Part shown: positions 47,114 to 56,191 of the stretch, piece after piece
Layout of the letters: each line of letters opens with the position of its first letter
Numbering within the stretch: position 1 is the stretch's first letter
Assembly: GCF_022399565.1 (NCBI RefSeq)
Contig: NZ_JAJTUT010000002.1
Span: 806,001 to 870,000, forward strand
Source of the DNA: Flavobacterium algicola
Lineage (GTDB): Bacteria > Bacteroidota > Bacteroidia > Flavobacteriales > Flavobacteriaceae
Direction of reading: 5' to 3'
DNA length: 64,000 nt
Made by a program: the position numbers and the translations under genes
Notes under the pieces: generated by a model
What the model was told of the DNA's origin: nothing
Database searches by the model: none
Seen by the model: only the letters and a program-made list of their open reading frames with translations

Positions 47114-48922
47114 TTAATTAAAAGCACTGATGCGTGTTAGCTTTAAATAAAACGTCCCAATTTCCTTACCCTCATTGTCGATAAACCATGAACTTAAGGC
47201 TGTCTTTCCTTTGGTGAAATTTCCTTTGAAAACTACCGATTTAGCATCCGATTCTACAACTTTTTCTTCCTTCCAAGCACCAATTTTCACTATCGCTTTA
47301 TTAAAGTTCATTGCTCTACCTTCTGACACTGCATCAATGTAGGTGGTTGCTTTTCTACCGGCAACTCCTTCATTAATCTTCAACCCTGATTCAAACGGCC
47401 AACGGCTTAGTTCGATTTCATAAACGCCATCGCGATCAAAATTAATTGTAAACTCTCCACCTATCGGGTTTAGTGTAGCTTCTCTAATGTAGTCCTGATT
47501 CCAAGGAATTTTTGAATCATGAACATGCTCATCGTGGCAAGTAAACTCTACGGGATTTTGTTTATCTGAACCTACAATGATTTCTGGAAATTGATTGAAT
47601 TCAGTAGACACAGAACTCCACCATTCTTCATAATAACCACGCATTTTAGTCACAACTTCAGGCATTTGTGTCGCTAAATCTTTTTCTTGACCGGGATCTG
47701 TCAGAATATCATACAACTCTGTACCATTAACCAATCTCATTTTGTCTGACATTACAGCACTCTTGCGCCATTTTATGGGTTCTTGTACACGTTGCGAATC
47801 GGTAATTAAATAATCTCTTTTAAAAACTGCATCCTTATTCGAAAGTAAAGACGAAATATCACTACCGTCTAACTCTAATGGTGGCATTTCTAACTTACAA
47901 ATCGTAGCCAAAGAGGGTAAAATGTCCAAATGCGCTAGCATGGCATCGACATCTCTTCCTCCAGAAATTTTACCCGCAGGATAGGAAATAAAAAATGGAA
48001 CTCTATGACCTCCTTCATACTCACTATTCTTGATACCCTTCATGTTCGCATTGTAACCATACATTTTACCATCGGTTTCTTTGTATCCACTCGCTGTTCC
48101 ATTATCTGTCATGAAGATAACAATGGTATTATCATCTATTTTTAATTGTTTCAATTTCTCTTGTAGGCGTTTGAAATTGTCGTCTACATTGGTAATCATT
48201 GCATAAAACTTTTTCATTTCCTCTGGAATCGCTTCATTTTTATACTTATTGTAGTATTCTGCAGGCACGTTAAATGGTAGATGAGGTGCATTGGCGGCGA
48301 TATAACAAAAAAATGGCTTGTCCTTATTTTGCTCGATATAATTCATTGCTTCACCAAACCAAACATCTGTGCAATAACCATTTACTTTTTTTGGCACTCC
48401 ATTTTCCAAATAAGTATCATCAAAATAATCATTGTTCCAGTAATCAGGAGTTTGCCCTACACCACCACCACCGTGAGACAATACATATTTAAAACCTTTG
48501 TCTTGTGGGCGCGAAGGATAACTATCACCCAGATGCCATTTACCAAACATTCCCGTCTCGTAACCATTGTTTTGAAAAACATTTGCCATCGTTACTTCTT
48601 TTTCACGCAGTATCGATACACCACCGATAGTATGCCAGACTCCAACTCTATTGGCATATCTCCCGGTCATTAAACCTGAACGAGATGGTGCACAAGTAGG
48701 CCCTACATGAAAATCGGTCAATCGCACCGATTTTTTGTAGAACTTATCAATATTCGGAGTTTGAACAATCGGATTGCCCGTACAGCCCAAATCTCCATAA
48801 CCTTGATCGTCAGTTATGACGATAATTACGTTTGGTTTTTTTGCAGTTTGCGCAGTTACCACATGCACACCTAGTACAAATGGAGTAAACAACAATATTT
48901 TAGTGATACTATTAAATTTCAT
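47114..48922 (-). CDS. Secreted FGly (S1-type) sulfatase 3
   Basis: 602 residues with a signal peptide (about 1-24, ending VVTAQ). NVIIVITDDQGYGDLGCTG holds metal-binding Asp pair. C77 in PTCAPSRSGLMTGRYAN is the formylglycine site. MFGKWHLGDSYP, MTDNGTASGYKETDGKMYGYN and the C-terminal beta-sandwich (about 490-602) are of arylsulfatase A-like form. The substrate is unknown. It sits between two GHL15-like genes at distances of 46 and 67 bases, which suggests a three-gene operon reading from 50171 to 45841. Confidence 0.92.
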   Translation of the reverse strand: MKFNSITKILLFTPFVLGVHVVTAQTAKKPNVIIVITDDQGYGDLGCTGNPIVQTPNIDKFYKKSVRLTDFHVGPTCAPSRSGLMTGRYANRVGVWHTIGGVSILREKEVTMANVFQNNGYETGMFGKWHLGDSYPSRPQDKGFKYVLSHGGGGVGQTPDYWNNDYFDDTYLENGVPKKVNGYCTDVWFGEAMNYIEQNKDKPFFCYIAANAPHLPFNVPAEYYNKYKNEAIPEEMKKFYAMITNVDDNFKRLQEKLKQLKIDDNTIVIFMTDNGTASGYKETDGKMYGYNANMKGIKNSEYEGGHRVPFFISYPAGKISGGRDVDAMLAHLDILPSLATICKLEMPPLELDGSDISSLLSNKDAVFKRDYLITDSQRVQEPIKWRKSAVMSDKMRLVNGTELYDILTDPGQEKDLATQMPEVVTKMRGYYEEWWSSVSTEFNQFPEIIVGSDKQNPVEFTCHDEHVHDSKIPWNQDYIREATLNPIGGEFTINFDRDGVYEIELSRWPFESGLKINEGVAGRKATTYIDAVSEGRAMNFNKAIVKIGAWKEEKVVESDAKSVVFKGNFTKGKTALSSWFIDNEGKEIGTFYLKLTRISAFN

Positions 48923-48968
48923 TTCTATTGTATTGAATTGTATTTTTAAAGGGGACTTAAATAAACCG

Positions 48969-50171
48969 TTACTTCCAAGTTATTTTTGCTTTTCTTGCAT
49001 CTGTATCCAGCCACACACTAGCATGTTCAAACTCGCGCGTAAATACCCATGATTTTGCAGATTCACGTACAAAAGCTCCTTTTGGCTGTCCTAGTGGTCT
49101 TTGCAATTCAGGATAATCTACAAGATTACCATCAGGTAGATTCCATCCCCAGTTCCACTGAAAGTAAGAGTATGGCTGCGCTCCTATGAGGTAGCAAGCA
49201 TGGTAAAACTCTAATTGATCTTTAGATTTTTTTTCTATTCCGTCTGTATCTGTTGCTCCAATAGTGATGTCCGTTTTACCTTTTCCTTTTGCTCCAAAAC
49301 GATAAATAGACATTTTTCCTGCCTTGGCTATACGTTCCATGTCCTGCCAATCTTTGAGTAAACTTTCTTTACTCATCACATCATCATTATAATGTTCGAA
49401 CATAAATCCGTCACAAGAAGGAAAAACTTCCTTGGTATTGGCGGCATTATTACCAATTAATATTTTATTTGAACCCATTTTCTTTTTTAGTTCGGCCATC
49501 ATTTCCCCTTTGGCTTTCGCAATTTCTGCTAGCTTATCTTTTGGATAATCAGCATTTTCATCTACATTCATACGGTCAATGAAAATTCCGTGGGCACCTG
49601 AAACTTTTACTCCTTCGACAGCTGACTGTACCCACCATTTTCGAAATTCAGGATTTAAGGCGTCAAAATAATATGAAAAAGTAGGCTTGGTTTTTTCTAA
49701 AAGTTTACCCGTTTTTGGATCACGTGCTAAAAATTTTGTCCATTCTGGGTTTTTAGCAATGCCTTCAGGAGTCAACTCATGATTCGATTTAGCAAAAGGC
49801 CACGCCACGTATGAATTATAATAAAACAAGACTTTCGCTTCTGGTTTAACTTTGTGAAAAGCTTCCACTTCCTGTTTTGTTCCTAATACAACATCTCCAA
49901 GCTGATTAAAAGCATGTGACTTCTCGATGCAAATAAAATCGGTTCTATCGGCAATAAACTGAACTTCATTTGCTTCTAGAACGCGATCAATATCGCCAAA
50001 ATGATAATACATTGGCGTGCTTTCCCAACTAAATTTTGGAAAATATTCTTTCGATTCAAAAGTAGATCCATCACTAACTTTCAACAATCCCTTTGTCTGG
50101 CTGCATGCCGATAAACTTAGCGTAACTAAACCAGCAAAGAACAGTGTTTTAGTAATTTTTCGTTTTGTCAT
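48969..50171 (-). CDS. GHL15-like putative glycoside hydrolase, copy 2, lipoprotein
   Basis: 400 residues. I chose ATG at 50171, 17 codons inside the longest frame, because MTKRKITKTLFFAGLVTLSLSAC is a clean lipoprotein signal with lipid-bearing C23. The same barrel signatures as copy 1 are present: FPKFSWESTPMYYHFGD, AHGIFIDRMNVDE, FMFEHYND, RFGAKGKGKTDIT, YFQWNWGWNLPDGN. The paired regulatory element lies about 150 bases before this start. With sulfatase 3 and copy 1 it forms a probable operon. Copies on membrane and in soluble form may work on the polymer and on imported fragments, which is inference. Confidence 0.73.
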   Translation of the reverse strand: MTKRKITKTLFFAGLVTLSLSACSQTKGLLKVSDGSTFESKEYFPKFSWESTPMYYHFGDIDRVLEANEVQFIADRTDFICIEKSHAFNQLGDVVLGTKQEVEAFHKVKPEAKVLFYYNSYVAWPFAKSNHELTPEGIAKNPEWTKFLARDPKTGKLLEKTKPTFSYYFDALNPEFRKWWVQSAVEGVKVSGAHGIFIDRMNVDENADYPKDKLAEIAKAKGEMMAELKKKMGSNKILIGNNAANTKEVFPSCDGFMFEHYNDDVMSKESLLKDWQDMERIAKAGKMSIYRFGAKGKGKTDITIGATDTDGIEKKSKDQLEFYHACYLIGAQPYSYFQWNWGWNLPDGNLVDYPELQRPLGQPKGAFVRESAKSWVFTREFEHASVWLDTDARKAKITWK

Positions 50172-50323
50172 TTTTAGATTGAAATTGGATTTTTTTTCTA
50201 CTTTTTCAATTTGGATCATCATTTTTTATTTTTAATTTTTAGAAGTCATACTAGATTACATCACAAGTTTGAAACGACTTGAAATGGATAGTATAAAAAT
50301 ATCGTATCAAGGCGAATATTGAT

Positions 50324-50353
50324 GTAAATTATGATTCATATGGTATGAATTAT
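50324..50353. promoter_or_regulatory. Paired direct repeat (21-bp period) before the GHL15-like copy 2 gene
   Basis: GTAAATTAT (50324-50332) and ATGAATTAT (50345-50353) are 21 bases apart by start. The 15-base first copy continues as GATTCA. ATTCATA-N3-TATGAAT (50334-50350) also forms a small inverted repeat inside the region. Confidence 0.5.
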
Positions 50354-50376
50354 GTACCAAAAGCTTGCAGCGAAAC

Positions 50377-50406
50377 CTAGCCCTGTGCAATTGACTGCAC
50401 TCCTAG
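50377..50406. repeat. Hairpin past the DUF1080 gene
   Basis: CTAG ends and an inner GTGCA/TGCAC stem around a 6-nt loop (outer 50377-50380 with 50403-50406, inner near 50385-50400). It is about 60 bases past the stop of the minus-strand DUF1080 gene. T-run is lacking, so its role as terminator is uncertain. Confidence 0.45.
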
Positions 50407-50463
50407 AGAATGATTTCAGTTTTAAGTTAATTGATATTACTATAAAGAAATGGTAGCAACCGC

Positions 50464-51285
50464 TTATTTAAGAAATTTCTTCATCGGAATAATTTTATCA
50501 AACTCTTTAATTTTTATATCTCTATAATAAATCTCAGCGGTTTCAGATTGGAAACCAATTATTCCTTCACCCACCGAAAGATTGGTCGCCATATTGACAA
50601 CTATCCCATTCAGTTTGTGAATCGTATATTCATTTCCCATGACAATTATTTCACAACTGTTCCATTGATTGTTTAGCGCATTATACTTGGTATTTAGATA
50701 TCCTAATAATTCATTTTTTTTCTGCTCCATTTTTAGACCGCCATCTTTGGGTGCTAAAAATGTTTTCCCATCCTGTGAATACCAATCTAGAGTAACACCT
50801 GCACCCCAGAAATCTCCTGTATGATTGCGATTGGTAACATGATTGTATCTTATTTGATACTCAATGCCTTTTGGCCAGATAGCATCATCATATACATGGT
50901 AATAACATCCAGCATCATATTGCCACCTTTCAAAATTATTGGCTATCTTCTTTCCCCATTTGTACTCAAATTTTAAGATGTACTTACTGTATTTCTTATT
51001 TGTGTAAAAAAGACCGTGCGTATCATTTTTCCCTGTGTTGAGTTCTAAACTATCTTTTGCATTTTTAAAGACATGAATCATTCCGTCTTCGATAGCATAA
51101 ATATTTTTTGCCATCTCATCGTCATTGTTTCTTAACTTCAGATGCCAACCTTCAAAATCTTCACCATTAAAAATCTTAACGAATCCATCTTTATCTTTTT
51201 GATTAGATTGTGCCACAGAACTTATTGACATTAAAGCAAATAGAATTAAAAAATTCTTAAAAAAATATGTAGTTGCGGTATTCAT
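50464..51285 (-). CDS. DUF1080 (3-keto-disaccharide hydrolase-like) secreted protein
   Basis: 273 residues with a signal peptide (about 1-25, ending SVAQS). It has the DUF1080 layout: DGFVKIFNGEDFEGWHLK at the start, then a jelly-roll with YILKFEYKWGKK, DAGCYYHVYDDAIWPKGIEYQIR, a second EYTIHKLNGIVVNMA and IGFQSETAEIYYRDIKIKE near the end. This concanavalin-like domain is found in enzymes that cleave 3-keto-glycosides, and in many bacterial sugar-locus proteins of unknown role. It is 84 bases downstream of the double-hydrolase gene, so probably one transcript. Confidence 0.85.
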   Translation of the reverse strand: MNTATTYFFKNFLILFALMSISSVAQSNQKDKDGFVKIFNGEDFEGWHLKLRNNDDEMAKNIYAIEDGMIHVFKNAKDSLELNTGKNDTHGLFYTNKKYSKYILKFEYKWGKKIANNFERWQYDAGCYYHVYDDAIWPKGIEYQIRYNHVTNRNHTGDFWGAGVTLDWYSQDGKTFLAPKDGGLKMEQKKNELLGYLNTKYNALNNQWNSCEIIVMGNEYTIHKLNGIVVNMATNLSVGEGIIGFQSETAEIYYRDIKIKEFDKIIPMKKFLK

Positions 51286-51369
51286 AATTTCTATTTTTAG
51301 TGGTTAATTGGTTAGTTATCTCAATCTAATTTTATAAAAAAACAGACACATTAATTCAATAGTAAAACG

Positions 51370-53328
51370 CTATTGGTTTATGTATAAGTAGCGTATTCTG
51401 GAAGCGTAGCCTTTACTACGATCATCTTTATCATCTGATATTTTCAGTTCTATTTGATGCTTTTTATTCGACAATCCGCTAGCCAAAGTACAATACCATG
51501 GTAGGTGTAATGCTCCGCTCCAGGATGTATAAAGATTGAATTTCTGCCATTCTCCTTTATCAACACGATATTCGATCATACCAGCATCAGGTCCTGCGGC
51601 CACTACAATTCCAAAAGCATTACCATTAAATGCATATTTAATTGTGCTTCCCGGACTATTGCTTATCAACATAGGTACATCTACATAATTAGGGCGAGTA
51701 CCTTTACCATCTTTAGGATTCCAGTTTGAGTCTATTGCCCATCCTTTGCTCAATTTTATTTTAGAAATATCGACCAGAAATCCTTTATCATAATTTGCAC
51801 TATCCAAGGGGTCTGGTAAAGATCGATCTACAATTTTATCATCATTATCTATAGGTGCTGAATAAACCTCATCTAAAAATTGTATCATCGTATGAGCATA
51901 AACTCCTTGTCCGAAAGGTGATGGATGCAGATTTTTGAAATCGTCTTTCCAAGTAAATTCTTTATGTTCAATTCTATCACTAACTTCTTCTGCAAGATTA
52001 ATAGTCGGAATCGAATAGTACTCTGCCACCTTATCGTGGTTCTGAATTACTTCTGGCACTATTCCATTTTGATAATCTTCTATTTTACTAGGGTCAACAA
52101 AATGCATCATGACAATATCAACTGAAGGATTTGATTTTCGAACATGCCTAACAATTCCTTCCATAGCTCTCATTCTTTCGATTGGTTTAATGCTATTGGC
52201 AGCATCATTTACAGCAGCTTCTTCAAACAGTAAATCAATTTTTCCTTTTGATAAAACGTCTCTCTCTAATCTAAAAGCCGCTGGAGTACTCCCCATAGAT
52301 GGAATCCCCGCTGCTATAAATTCAAATTCTGTTTCAGGAAATTTAATTTTTAAGTATTTATAGATACTATCTCTCCACCCCCCATTGTGTGTAATTGATC
52401 CTCCAAGGAAGGCAACACGACCTTTTTTATTTTTTTTGAATTGTATGAGGCTGTTTTGTAAACCACTTCGCATTTTGTAATACGCTGCTGAATTCAACGG
52501 ACTGTTTTTGGTGCTGTTTTTGACTATAAAATCGACCACCATTTGGGGATCGTCAATATCGTAGTGATGTCCTTTTGATTTTTGAATTCCAGATTTACAA
52601 GGCGATACAGTTGCTGTACCCCCCAAACGGATATAATTATTAACAAGTTGCAAAGAATTTTCTTCTGGAGGAACAACTTGATCTTTAAGGCTTATAGTAT
52701 TTAATAATGGTACACCAGCTTTTACTAGTGCATCTAGGTTATCAATCGGATTGTTTTTGTAGGCAATAGCCTCTTTATCAGTCTTAAAACCATATTCTGA
52801 CTTTAGCACTTCCCACTCTTTTTTACTTCCGGCACTTGCAGTAAAACCTGCTGGCCAGCTTTTAAAGTCGCAAACGACAGCGTCTCCATAAATACAAGCT
52901 ACTTTCTCGGAATTCTCTTTTGCCCAATTGTAAATAAATAGTCCACCTCTACTATGTCCGTGCAGAGCAACTTTATCTTGCAATTTATAAGTTGACCTCA
53001 GATAACTGTAAAATTTATTCCAAACAGCAACGGCTTTTGGGCTCCCAAATTGATTGTTTGTATCTACATAAGCCACGTGAAAACCTTTTTCCAGAAGCAT
53101 ACTATCAATTTCGGCATGGTAATCAGGGAAACGCGCACGCCATACCCAAGGGTTACCTGCAAGCGCTTTCTTTGGGAGGGTAATTTGTGCATCTCGACCT
53201 TCAAATTTAAAACTGATGCACTCAAAACTTTTCCATACTGATTTTATCTCACCATTGGCTTGACCATATGCTGTAGATAAATGTAACATCACAGAAAAAA
53301 TAAAAAAAAATGCGGTTCTCTTGTTCAT
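51370..53328 (-). CDS. Two-domain esterase: alpha/beta-hydrolase plus SGNH hydrolase
   Basis: 652 residues, secreted (signal peptide about 1-22, ending AYGQ). The N-terminal domain (about 30-290) is an alpha/beta hydrolase with S126 in LHGHSRGGLF (nucleophile) and a later GHHYDIDDP His. The second domain (about 295-500) is an SGNH esterase with S311 in FLGGSITHNGGW, LLFEEAAVNDAAN and NLHPSPFGQ. The third (about 515-652) is a beta-sandwich. Two different esterases in one chain suggest that the sugar carries two kinds of acyl group or that one domain helps the other. It stands 84 bases upstream of the DUF1080 gene. Confidence 0.82.
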   Translation of the reverse strand: MNKRTAFFFIFSVMLHLSTAYGQANGEIKSVWKSFECISFKFEGRDAQITLPKKALAGNPWVWRARFPDYHAEIDSMLLEKGFHVAYVDTNNQFGSPKAVAVWNKFYSYLRSTYKLQDKVALHGHSRGGLFIYNWAKENSEKVACIYGDAVVCDFKSWPAGFTASAGSKKEWEVLKSEYGFKTDKEAIAYKNNPIDNLDALVKAGVPLLNTISLKDQVVPPEENSLQLVNNYIRLGGTATVSPCKSGIQKSKGHHYDIDDPQMVVDFIVKNSTKNSPLNSAAYYKMRSGLQNSLIQFKKNKKGRVAFLGGSITHNGGWRDSIYKYLKIKFPETEFEFIAAGIPSMGSTPAAFRLERDVLSKGKIDLLFEEAAVNDAANSIKPIERMRAMEGIVRHVRKSNPSVDIVMMHFVDPSKIEDYQNGIVPEVIQNHDKVAEYYSIPTINLAEEVSDRIEHKEFTWKDDFKNLHPSPFGQGVYAHTMIQFLDEVYSAPIDNDDKIVDRSLPDPLDSANYDKGFLVDISKIKLSKGWAIDSNWNPKDGKGTRPNYVDVPMLISNSPGSTIKYAFNGNAFGIVVAAGPDAGMIEYRVDKGEWQKFNLYTSWSGALHLPWYCTLASGLSNKKHQIELKISDDKDDRSKGYASRIRYLYINQ

Positions 53329-53486
53329 CTACTTATTTCTTTTTAGTACAATTAATTACTGTTATTAAAATTGGATTGCTAATCAAACCTAAAAATTAAT
53401 ATGCATTGTTAGCTATAAATTCGACCAATAACAACTGCACAAAGATTATTAGCAGACCACTTATTTGTCCTAGCTGCTGTTGCCTA

Positions 53487-55991
53487 CTATTTCTTAACGA
53501 GCACCACTTTCTGTCCTGCAACTGTAGGAATGTCATACAGATAAGTAGGCTTTAAATCTAATGTCTCCAAATTAGATTTTTGATTTACTAATGCTTTTTT
53601 GATTATAGGTGTTTGATAAAATTCATTACTATTGACTCCTGTAGCAAGTTTGATATTCTTTTTATTTTCGAAAACTAGTTCAGTATACGATCGAATGCGA
53701 CAAATACCACCGATAGTAGACTTTAGCACCACTTTTTCTACAGCACCGTCAGCCCAAAGCAATTCACTAAGTTCGAATCCACCTCTGGCTCTTAAACCTG
53801 TTACATTTCCGTCTTTCCATACATCCGGAAGCGCAGGAATTAGTTGAATTGCACCATCATAACTTTGTATCAACATCTCGGTAAGGCCTGAAGTGAAGCC
53901 AAAATTACCATCGATTTGAAATGGTGGATGTGCATCTAGCATATTGGCATAAGTACCCCCACCATTCGGAGAGTCAGGACGACCGACTAATTTAATTTGA
54001 TCACCCATTAATTTGTAGGCATGATTTCCATCTAATAATCGAGCCCAGAGATTTATTTTCCAATTCATCGACCATCCTGTTGACGGATCGCCTCTTTGAA
54101 TTAAAGTATTTTTAGCAGCTTGAAATAATTGTGGATTTTTATAAGGTGAAATCTGATTAGACGGATACAAGCCATATAAATGCGATACATGTCGGTGCGT
54201 GTCTTTTGGGTCATCCCAGTCCTGCATCCATTCTTGCAGCTGGCCGTATTGCCCTATTTGCATAGGAGGTAATTTTGAAAGCGTTAGTTCCATTTTCTGA
54301 ATCAAATCAGGATCCACTCTCAATAATTTAGCAGCACTAATAGTTTTGGTTAAAATGTCATATACCAGCTGATTATCCATTGTTGTACCCGACTCAATAT
54401 TGACCAGTTTTGGACGTCCTTGCGGTGCATGCTCCGGTGACAATGAAGGAGATATAATCAACCACTTGCTCTTTGGATCTTCAGTTAAAGTACTCAAACA
54501 AAACTCAGAAGCACCCTTCATTGCTGGGTAAACTTCCTTCAAATACTTTAAGTCCCCATTAAACATAAATTTTTCCCACAAATGCTGACTCAGCCACGTA
54601 CCTCCTGTTGGCCACATTCCCCATGTTGCACCGTCAACTGGACCCGTAATTCGCCATATGTCGGTATTGTGATGAGTGACCCAACCTTTGGCTCCATACA
54701 TTACTGCCGCAGTTTCTTTACCCGTCATCGATAAATCTTGTACCATTTGAATCAAGGGATCATGCATCTCAGATAAATTGGTAACCTCAGCTGGCCAGTA
54801 ATTCATTTGCGTATTAATATTTACGGTATAAGCGCTCTTCCATGGAGGTGTCAGTTCGTTACACCACAATCCTTGCAGGTTGGCAGGTTGGCCGCCAGGT
54901 TGAGAAGCGGAAATAAGCAAATATCTTCCAAACTGGAAGTAAAGTGCCGCTAGTGCGGGATCATTTGTCGTACTAAAATCTTTAATTCTACTATCTGTAG
55001 TTTTGTTTGGAGTTGCGAGCTTACCTAATTTTAATGAGACACGTTTAAAATATTTTTGGTACAGATTAGTATGATCTTCCAGTAATTGCTTATAACTCTT
55101 CTTTTCTGCCTGTGCGATGTAGTTTGCCGCTTTTTGGTGTGGGTCGCCACTGATATCCTTATAGTTTATAAAATTGGTTGCTATCGAAATGTACATCGTT
55201 ACACTATTTGCATTTGCGACGATTAGCTTTTTATCATTTGTTTTGATCGTACCACCATCTTGAACAATTTTCAATCTTGACTCAAATTCTACCTTTCCTG
55301 GTATTGGACTTCCGTTCTTTATGCGATTACTGATATTATCGCTTCCAAAACCGGTCATTTTTAAAACATTATTATTTTCGAAAGTAATGACAACCTTTGC
55401 CGGAGCTGGACGATCCATTGCAGCCGAAAAACTTATTTTCCCGTCTTTACTAGCCGATAACTTCATTACAATGACCTGATCTGAAAAAGAAGTAAAAATT
55501 TCTCGTTTGTAATTTACTCCGTCAACTGTATAGCTCGTTGTATTTACTGCTTTTTCAATATCTAATTCGCGGTAATAATTAGAAACATTTTTGTGACCAT
55601 TAAAGTTCAATCTCAAGTTTCCAACCGTTTCGTAAGGCATTCCGTGAGAAGTTTTTGAAATAAATGCATTCTCAGCCAAACGATGCGCCTCACTATATTT
55701 TTGATCAAAAAGTAGTTTTCTGATTTCTGATAGTGCTTCTTTCCCATCTGGATTATCATTACGATGTGGACTTCCAGCCCAAAGCGTATTCTCGTTGAGC
55801 TGAATATTTTCTTGTTCGGGTATACCAAAAACCATTGCTCCCAAACGACCATTCCCTATAGGAAGTGCTTCATTCCAATCGGCAGCAGCAGCGTTATACC
55901 ACAATTTTAAATCCTTGTTTTCCTGAGCCATACTGCTTAGCGCAATAAAAAGCAGCAAAGTCACCATTGTTGTTTGTAATTTCTTTTTCAT
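53487..55991 (-). CDS. Glycoside hydrolase family 95 (alpha-L-fucosidase/alpha-L-galactosidase)
   Basis: 834 residues with a signal peptide (about 1-22, ending SSMAQE). The GH95 body starts KLWYNAAAADWNEALPIGNGRLGAMVFG with NTLWAGSPHRNDNPDG, then NINTQMNYWPAEVTNLSEM (the catalytic-site Asn residues) and TDIWRITGPVDGATWGMWPTGG. LISPSLSPEHAP carries a Glu near the site. NGGGTYANMLDAHPPFQIDGNFG holds the Asp. It removes terminal alpha-1,2-linked L-fucose or L-galactose. No T9SS tail, so periplasmic. Large gaps on both sides suggest its own transcript. Confidence 0.93.
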   Translation of the reverse strand: MKKKLQTTMVTLLLFIALSSMAQENKDLKLWYNAAAADWNEALPIGNGRLGAMVFGIPEQENIQLNENTLWAGSPHRNDNPDGKEALSEIRKLLFDQKYSEAHRLAENAFISKTSHGMPYETVGNLRLNFNGHKNVSNYYRELDIEKAVNTTSYTVDGVNYKREIFTSFSDQVIVMKLSASKDGKISFSAAMDRPAPAKVVITFENNNVLKMTGFGSDNISNRIKNGSPIPGKVEFESRLKIVQDGGTIKTNDKKLIVANANSVTMYISIATNFINYKDISGDPHQKAANYIAQAEKKSYKQLLEDHTNLYQKYFKRVSLKLGKLATPNKTTDSRIKDFSTTNDPALAALYFQFGRYLLISASQPGGQPANLQGLWCNELTPPWKSAYTVNINTQMNYWPAEVTNLSEMHDPLIQMVQDLSMTGKETAAVMYGAKGWVTHHNTDIWRITGPVDGATWGMWPTGGTWLSQHLWEKFMFNGDLKYLKEVYPAMKGASEFCLSTLTEDPKSKWLIISPSLSPEHAPQGRPKLVNIESGTTMDNQLVYDILTKTISAAKLLRVDPDLIQKMELTLSKLPPMQIGQYGQLQEWMQDWDDPKDTHRHVSHLYGLYPSNQISPYKNPQLFQAAKNTLIQRGDPSTGWSMNWKINLWARLLDGNHAYKLMGDQIKLVGRPDSPNGGGTYANMLDAHPPFQIDGNFGFTSGLTEMLIQSYDGAIQLIPALPDVWKDGNVTGLRARGGFELSELLWADGAVEKVVLKSTIGGICRIRSYTELVFENKKNIKLATGVNSNEFYQTPIIKKALVNQKSNLETLDLKPTYLYDIPTVAGQKVVLVKK

Positions 55992-56191
55992 TTTTCTTTG
56001 TTAGTTCAATAGAAGTTTTTGTTCCTTATTACTTTATCTACAAAATCACTTAAAGTATCTTTAATAGGTATAATGATCTTATACGTCTCCTTTATAATGG
56101 GTGAAATATTATTTCTTACTTTTTGTTTGCATCTGTACTATTTTTTTTGCAATCTCATAATATGATTTTGTATTTCTAATGTTATTTTTTT

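Noticed and set aside
48281..48673. 130-codon plus-strand frame inside sulfatase 3
   Set aside because: Antisense shadow; sequence is low in normal protein features.
53351..53365. ATTAATTACTGTTAT, partial match to the element before the two-domain esterase gene
   Set aside because: Only 11 of 15 positions match and there is no second half-site.
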